NCBI GenBank assembly: GCA_028583605.1
Contig: CM053330.1
Coordinates: forward strand, 27,235,233-27,299,232
Length of the DNA stretch: 64,000 nucleotides
Direction of reading: 5' to 3'
DNA from: Dastarcus helophoroides
Taxonomy: Eukaryota; Arthropoda; Insecta; Coleoptera; Bothrideridae
A program made the translations under genes and the position numbers. Of the stretch, positions 52,201 through 61,200 are shown piece after piece. Every line of letters starts with the position of its first letter. Positions within the stretch are counted from its first letter, which is position 1. Under the pieces are notes generated by a model. The model ran no database searches. It was not told where the DNA came from and saw nothing but the letters and a program-made list of their open reading frames with translations.

Positions 52201-55200
52201 CAAATATCTTTTATAGTTTTCAAAATATGCGAGCAGAAGAGATTTTGTACAGAAAATTTTAGATAACTTCGGAGGCATCTCTCACGTAAAAACGCCTGGA
52301 GTATTAGAACTGGAAGATAATAATTTTTTGATGAAATGATGGACGTTACAAAAAAATTTAAATTATTTTTAATATGATCGCCATTTAAATTAAAAAAGAG
52401 TTAGTTAGTATTTTAGTTAGTAATATCTATGATTATTTTTTTTTAGAAATCGACTGAACACTTATTTGGATGTCAGTGGGTAGCACTTTTAATACTTTTA
52501 ACATTGCTTTTATTTTGTTTTTGTCTTGATTTGTACTTTAACGTTATTACGCAACTGATTTGATAGAAATCGCGAAGTCTAGGGACCTCTTCATCAAATG
52601 TACCGGAGTGTTGTTATCGCGATGACTTATGTGCAGGTATTTAGGAGTCTAGACTAGGACTATTCCAGAGGCTTTCCGTGATGAAAACGCCTGGAAACAT
52701 TTGCGGGAAATAAATTTACGCGCGTTGCTATTGCGATTCAGTAGGAATTATTGGACATCTACTATTTAGCAATTGATTAATTCTTATTTGTTGTTGTATT
52801 ACCTTTTGATCCTTTTTATAAATAAACCATTTAAATTCACGTCATCTTATAAATCAGCATAACATTTTACAATATTTTTTTGAAAATATAAGATTGGACT
52901 TTACCAGTTTTTTTTGAGATTTTGGTGGAATAATCAATAATTAATACTAGATAAAATAACGCTTATTACTTAAATTAACATAGCAACCCTATCATTGGAG
53001 CATTTTTGCAATGTCAACATTGCCCCTCAGTACTAATAATGCATTAGTCTTCGATATTTCCGAAGTTACCAAACACCTCTCGGCATCGCTTTTGTTCAAA
53101 TATCTCGAAAACTATGAAAGATAATAATAATAATAGATCCCTTGCAGCGCTTTCCAACGCTATGGGAGATTGCTAGGGCCGAACTGAATACGAGGAAGGC
53201 GGTGTGGCCAGCACCAGCGCTTCGAACCGGAACTGAACCGAAAACAGGAAACCGAAAAAAACCGTTATTTTTGTCGGAACGAAAACCGGAACAGAACCGG
53301 AAAAAAATAACGGTTTAGTTCGATTCGTTGAAATTGTATGTTCTTAATTACTTTACCCTAAAGTTTGGGATTTTTTTTATAAATTTCCTTTTTAGAATTG
53401 TACATAAATTCATGTAATTTTCATCTCAAAATTAAGGAGCTTATTTTAAAGAATATTGTTTTTTTGAAAGTTGAATTAGATAGAATCTTACAATTTCCAC
53501 ACTTTCTAAGAAAATGTTGATTTTATTCTCAAAATTGAAAGCCAAATTGAATTTTAAGTTGTATAAGTTGAATATCCTTTTTTCAAAATTTTCGGCTCCT
53601 TTTTGAAATTTGGACCTTTTTCTCGAAATATTTCTTTTCTTTTCCTATAATTTCAAGCTTAAGACAAAGTTTGTATGTTCTATTGTAAGTTTGGACCATA
53701 GCAGTGAAGTCTTTTTAATTAAAACACAATTTCCTGACAATTTTATTTCGATTTTTTCTGAAAATTTCAATTTGTTCTTCAGAACAAACACTCAAAATTT
53801 GTTATTTTTCTTAAGCTTGGATTATCCTCTTTATAATCTGATGCCACGTATTTTTTGAAGTTATTAACAAAAATTTCGAGTTTTCTTGAAGTTTTTCCTT
53901 CAAATTTCACTTTAATTCCAATATGTCAATGTTTTCCTCGAAATCTCAAATTCTAAAGATTTTTTTTACAATGCCGACTTCCTAAAACTTTCAAAAATTC
54001 CTGGATTTCGCTTTTTTTCTTAAAATTTTCGATAAAATCTTGCTTTTTCTTAATTGTCCTTAGAAATTGGGAATTTCAGACAAAATTTCAAGGGAAAAAT
54101 ACATTTATATTCCAATTTAAAGCCACGATCTTGAAATTCAGGCAACATTTTGGGAGAAAACTTGAAATGGTGACATGTTAGAAAATATCTCATTCAAACT
54201 TCCAATTTTTCTCTTTATCCTATATTTGACTTTTCCTTAAAATTTCGACTTTGGCCTCGAGCCTACTATTTTTTTTTTAGATTGTTTTGAAATCGAAATT
54301 TAATTAAGTCTTGAATTCGTTCAACATTTAAAAATTGGAAATTTAGATTCTTCAAAAAAGTTAAAACATCTTTGGAGCGGGCGAATTTTCGACAAAATGT
54401 CAAAGTTTTCACAAAAAGTCAAATTTTGAAAAAAGATGAAAATTTCAAAAAAACTTTAAATTTTGATTGAAGCCAAAGTTTACTTAGAAAAAAGTCTAAA
54501 TTTTGAGGGTAAAAGGTAAAATCTTTAAAAAAAGTTTAAATACTCAAAAAATTCAGATTTCAAAAAGTTGCAGTTTTGAATAAAAAATTGCATTTCTTAA
54601 AAAAGTGAAAATTTTCGGAAAAAAGTCGGAATTCTCAAAAATAAAGCTAAAACTTCAAGAAACATTAAAAAAATTGAGCTAAAGTGGAAATTTTCAAAAA
54701 TAAGGTAAAGATTTTCAAACAAAATGTTTCAACATTATAAAAGAACCCAAATTTTGAAAAAAATCGAAATTTTGAGAAAATAAGTTTGTCAAATTTTTGA
54801 AAAGAAATCAAAATTTTAAAAAAAGAAGGCAAATTTCCGAACAAAACAAATTTTGAAAAAGTTACAGCTTTGAGAAAAAGTCGAAATTTTGATGATAAAA
54901 GGTCGAAATTATCAAAAAAATCTAAATTCTGAAAAGGGTTCGTAAATATTAAAAATGTCGAAATTTTAAGAAAAACCTAATTTTTCAAAAAACAAAAATT
55001 AAAGGAAAATCTAATTTTTCAAATAAAGGTTCAGTTTACTACATAAAAGTCGAAATTTAAAAAAAAAATCTGTTTTCAAAAAAAATCAAAACTTTGAGAA
55101 ATTGTCAAAAGTTGGACCAAGGTGAAAATTTAAAAAAATGGGATAGAAGTTTTCAAAAATTCAGTTTTCCAACGTCATTAAATTTGCAGGAAAAATTAAA

Positions 55201-58200
55201 ATTTTGAAAAAAAATAACAGTTTTGAGAATAGATCGAAATTATGTGTAAACATTTTCAAAAAATTTAGAATTTGTAAAATAAATTGAAATCCTAAAAAAA
55301 CGCCAAACTGAAAAAGCCTTGCGATTAATAAAATATACATTTGAAAAAAGTGGAAGCTAAAAAAAAGAACATTTAAATTTAAAAGTTTTCAAAATAAAAG
55401 ATGAAATGCTTTAAAGAAATCGGAAAATGGTTAAGAATTTTCAATAAAAATTGAAGGCAGACCCTTCAAAAAGTAATCATTTTTGAAAGTTAGATTTTTG
55501 AGAAAAATTCAAAATTTTGAAAAAAAGTCGAATAAAGAAACAAACACTCAACAAAATCAATATTTACAAAAAGCTAAAACTTTCAAAAAATTCAAATTTA
55601 AAAAAAATTAAAATGTTTTGAAAAAATTAAATTTAAAACCAATTAGATTTGCAAAAAAATTGAAATTTCGAGACTGAAATGAGGTCAAACATTCGCACCA
55701 AGATATTTAATAAAATTTAAAATTTTCAAAAGGACAAAAGTTATAAAAAAGTAAAATGTTCAAAAAACTTAAAATATATTCAAATAAAACAGAATGTTGA
55801 GAAATGTAGAATATTCAAAAAATTAAAATTTTGAAAAAAGTCGAAATTTTTAAAATCAAGCCAAAATTTTAAGAAAAAAATGAAATTTTGGAAGTACAAC
55901 GAGAAAAGATCGATTTTCTGAAAAAAATGGGTTTTTATTGGCAACATTTTCGAAATAAGTCAAAATTTTCAACAAGAATTGAATTCTTCAGAAAAGTGGA
56001 AACTTTCAAAAAAGTGATGAAATATTTTTTTCTCTTTTTTCACCTAGGCGAAAGAGCTGGTATCAGCTAGTTTTTTTTTTATAAAGTTCGGGTTTTTCTT
56101 GAAGTTTGAACTTAAAATGAACCCAGAAGTCAGAGTTACAGCGTGAAATTTTGAAATTCGAAAAATCGAGAAATATCTTCAAATTTTATGCATTACCAGA
56201 GTAGTTATATGCTGTAATATTTACAAAAGAGAGTGAACATTTCCCAAATTATCTTAGGAAATCAATTTTTAACTCAAATAAAAACCTTAAAGAAATTAAA
56301 AAAATAATTCACCCGAAACTGAACCGAAAACCGGAAAAAACCGCTATTTTGGTCGGAACGAAAACCGGAACGGAACCGCTATGATTTTTTCTCGGAACGA
56401 AAAGCGGAACGAAAAAAATAGGGATTCATTGCCCTGGCTAGCACTACGCTTCCGCCGCCTATTATTACCTCGAGTTACACCTGAGTACTCATTTCACCGT
56501 AAGGCTAAGTCGACCTTGGGAACCAGAGCATTTTTTAAAAACGGGCGGTAGATGAAGCCGTCAGCGGGAATCGAACCCAGCTCTCTTAGTTTGTAGTCCA
56601 GCGCCCATACCACTGGACCACGTCCCACTAAATCCATATCCGGGCGCCATCTTCTAATTGGAAAATTCTCTGCATCTCGAATTTAAGGAAATATTTCCTC
56701 AAAAGGAAAAACGGATGGAAACTGCAGGGCTACGGCACATCGAAATAAAAAGGTTCGCGTCACCTTGCGTGCGATTTTTATGGAGCGAGTTTGCGTATCG
56801 AGGTAGATAAGCGAATTTGAATTTGCAGATATTAATTTCGGAGAACCGTCATGAAACGTCAAGTTTCCCAAAATCCCAATTATGGAGGCATTCTGTGTCT
56901 TCAAATTTTACCTAATTTCAGAGAGAGATTCAGAGTGAGTGAGTGGTATTTGCCTTTTTTAAATATTAAATTTTCTCAAAATTTCAAGTCGATATTTCGA
57001 TTCTATAATGCACAGACCAATAGGTTTGAACATTTATTAGATTCGAAGTTTGGAAACCAAATACCGGTTTCGATCTTGTTAGATCTCGTCAGTTTGGTAT
57101 ATCCAACTCGAATTAGGGATGATCGATATTCATCGATGGTGAATGAACATCGATGTTTAGTGGAAAAACATCGATGTCTTAATATCGATGTTAAGTTTTC
57201 GATAATATTGATACATCGATGTTATAAGAATAAAATTGGAACATCGATATCAATACACTCTTAAGTCTAGGGCTAGGCCATCTAGCGTGATTAGGTGTAA
57301 CAAATGTTGCTGATTAATGTTGTTATTAGTATTATTTCACCTTCACCCAATTTACACTAGATGTCGCTGATCGATGTAATCAAATTAAAACCACAGAATA
57401 GTACCCTGTGTTAAAACTAACAAAATAAAAAACTGCCAATTTCAAGCCATGGTCAATTTTTTTCTTATCTTAGAATAAGGTGGGAGCGAGTGTTAGTAGA
57501 AGTTAATTTTTTTTTGTAATGAAACTTCGAAAACAAAATAACAGGTATAGTAAATGTACCCCATATTGTACTCTATGTCTGTCCAGTAAACTCAAACTTT
57601 TGCAGTAATGTAACCTAACAATCTACCATGAATTTGCTTGCGTCGCTTACTATATGTCAAGAAGACTATTATAGAATTCTTGCTATATGTGCACCTTATA
57701 ATAAAATGGATTGTTTTTTTTTACCCAAAGCATCGATGATTTCGGACATCGATATTTTTCTTTCGATATTCATCGTACATCGATACTTTTGAACCGACGT
57801 TAATATTGATGTCAATATCGATGTTTTTCTAATATCGATCATCCCTAACTCGAATGCTAATAAATGTTCCGACAAGTAAGTACTAAAATAATCACAGGCG
57901 TCAAGCAAGTGACTCTTTAGTACTACCACCTATTGGTCCATAGAGAAACTATGGCCATCGCCAACAATGTCGTATGCAAGAAGAATGCAACCTAGACTAC
58001 AAATTCATGCAGCCCTCCAGGCGTGTATAGTGAATCATAGGTAGCTGAACTACCAACAGTTGAAACACTGCCACCTAGCGAAGCGGTTGCTCTCTAGGAG
58101 AGTTCCCAGAAGACAAGGATTCTATAATGCACAGACCAATAGGTTTGAACATTTATTAGTTTCGAAGTTTGGAAACCTATTGGTCTGTGCATTATAGAAT

Positions 58201-61200
58201 CCTTGTCTTCTGGGAACTCTCCTAGAGAGCAACCGCTTCGCTAGGTGGCAGTGTTTCAACTGTTGATAGTTCAGCTACCTACGATTCACTATACACGCCT
58301 GGAGGGCTGCATGAATTTGTAGTCTAGGTTGCATTCTTCTTGCATTCGATATTTCAAGATTAAACAATCAATTTTGATTAAAATTAAACCCCAATAAAAA
58401 ACTAAACATCAAAAATAAGTTAAAATGTTAAGAATAGTTTAGGAATTTCTACAGGTATTTTAAAATTTTGGCTGCTCAAAAATTCAACTAAACTTCCACA
58501 TTTTCATGCTGAAATTTCTAAAACAATAGAATTTCAACAATATCATAATGTCGATATTTCTAGCAAAAGTCAAAATTTGATCGAAATTCATAAAAAACGG
58601 ATTTTTGTTCATTTTCTTTGATTTTTCGAGTTTTTTGATCAAACATTTAATGCAATTTTTTTGTTATATTTCGATCTTAAAGTCGAAAAAGCCTTTCTAA
58701 GATGTAAAGTATAATTAGTTTTCTAAACTAACATTTATCTATGAATCAAATCTTCTGAGATTCTGATTAAGGTTCCTGTTTAGAGGTGAGAAAATCTGAG
58801 GTTAGAAAGTTCAATAGATCTTACGCTAATAATTAGTGGTAACGCAGAACAGAACTGGCACCACCAAGTGCGCTTATCCTTAACGAAAACGTAATGGATC
58901 GATGAAGGAAGCAATTGGCAAAAAAGGTCAGTCGGAAATCATCTCCTTTGTTATCTGATAGTCGAGTTGGAAAGCCAAGAACAACAGACCCACAGTTTAA
59001 AAAATAAAACACATTCAAGCACAAACCTTCCCCTCAATCCACCAATTTCCACTTTCTCCAACTTGTTGTATTCCACACTAGTGCTCAGTATGGACTCCAC
59101 CAGCTCCAGACGCTTGATGAAATCTAAAATGCGCTGAAAAGCCGACTTGGGATGAAATGTCCACGGTTCCGGATGTGCCTTAGGAGGGTAGTACCTGTGA
59201 ATGTTGTGTCGAACGAATTCGATCGACGATAAAAACAACTTCAACATCTCCACACTCCTCTGGATCTTCGACACCACTTCGTCGGCTTCATTCTGAAATA
59301 TGCCACTTGGATCTATCTGTCTGGAACAAGATTCTATCAGCAAATTTGCTATCTCCCTTAGCAATATCACTAATTTTTCATTGAATGCGTAGTACTTGGA
59401 ATGCGCCCACATCATTCCAAGCACGTGCGCCAACGGCTTAACGTAAAATTCATTATCTAGAAAATCCTCTTCGTCAAATCTGTTAATCTCTAGGAATAAG
59501 GGCTTGAAATAGAGACAAATATCTCTGGCTTCCACAACGCCTGCTATAATTCCTTTAAAGATTGTGGTGAACGTGTGCAAGTAGGAGCTGTTGGTTAGTT
59601 CCAAATACTCTCCCATTTTTCTTACTCGTGGGTCCCTCAGTTGGTCGTATATGTATTCGAGGTTTTTCATCCGATGCTGCCAGAATTGCAGCTCTTTGTG
59701 AGGGAGGGGGTGGGTGCCGCCGGCGAAGGCTGCTTTCGAATTTTGTTTTAAAACCTCGCGGATGATGCTCGACCAGCGTATGACTGTGTCTTCTATGCTC
59801 GTCTTTAGTTGCATGTCGAAGTCTTCGCCATCACTCTCGATAAAGGCTAGGACCGCTGTGTGGACCTGGCTCGTGCCTAGAGGCATTGGAAGGACAGTTT
59901 GGCTTTTCATGGCTCCTCGCACCTAAAAGAAGAAGAAAAATTATTGCTTCCTTTTTTACAATTTTCTAAAGACATTTCGAGCTTTTTCTAGATTTTAACT
60001 TTTTTTAAGTGTTTTGAATTTAATTTTAAGCTTTTATTTTTTTCCCCAGGTTTACAATTTATAATTCAATATTATAAAAATATTTTTAAATAACTTTGAA
60101 AGTTTATTTCTAAAAATTATTTGCTCAACAGGTAAGATTTTAAACTCGAAATATTAACTCATTTTTAAAACCTCACTTTTTACGCCTACGGTGGGAGGCG
60201 GTATCAAAGATGGATGCCGATGAACTGCTGTTTTAAACAAGAATGAATTGCAATTATCGAAGAAAAGCTTGCTTCAACATTTGAGTTTTGTAAAAAAAGT
60301 CGACATAAGTAGAATTTCTCCCTGTTTTTTTGAAAATTGTACTTTGTTCTCAAAATTTATTATTTTTCAAATCCGTTTGTAATTTTCTTTTCAACATTGG
60401 TTTCTTTTTATAGATTTAGATTGATTGTTTCATAATCTTTACTAAATCTAATCATTTTGGTTTTAAATTTTCGAGTTTCGGCTCAAAATTTTTTTTACAA
60501 GATTTAAGATTTCCTTGATATTTCGAATTAAAAAGTACCCTTAAAGTGATGGGAGCCATAAACAACAACGTAAATTGACATAATGAATTATATTTTTTTT
60601 TTTCTCCAAATTTTTATTATTTTTCCTACAAACTGTACTTGACTTTTTGACTGTTTTACAAATTCTTCATGATTTTCAAGATTAAGAGAAAAATTTTAAG
60701 AAATATGTCTTTTTGAAACTTTTTTTTATCGAAATTTTGGAGGTCTCAAAATGTCAAGGTACAAATTGTAAAATAAAACTTGACTTTTTCCGATTTGAGT
60801 TTAATGTCGAAAGAAGATACAATCAAAATTTTGAATTTAAAATCATACGTCCAAGGAAACAAGTTGATATTTTAGGAAAATATTTCTGGTTTTGATTGGA
60901 AATGTTTAATTTACCTCGTCCACTGTATTTTTGAAACTTCTGACGTGTTGAATCACGTCGTCTGCTATAACTCTGGGCCAATTGACCTGATTTCCCGGAT
61001 TCGATAGAACCGGCAGACATACCCCATTGAGCAACACAGCCAGTTCATCGAGTGGTTTACCAGCCATGTCGCCCCAAAAGCACACCTCGCGAAAGTTTTG
61101 CACTGTCAATGCTACCGGTTTTTTCTTTATTATATAAGTATATTTGTTTTTAATATCTTTGTCAAACTTTATATACGGCTGGGGTAAACCCGAGGAGTTT

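Larger units (their letters stand above)
51846..59026 (-). other. Gene B intron 3 (7.2 kb, repeat-filled)
   Basis: This is the largest intron. It contains a putative LTR (52532-52864), a cryptic repeat block (53215-56425), a SINE (56430-56640), an hAT-type MITE (57114-57848), a long hairpin (57975-58344) and more A/T repeat (58345-58720). Segment 51900-52530 shows nothing I can name. Confidence 0.8.

Noticed and set aside
56556..56629. tRNA gene on the - strand
   Set aside because: A and B boxes are present, but the acceptor stem does not pair and the T stem has a mismatch. A longer repeat body follows, so it was called a SINE.
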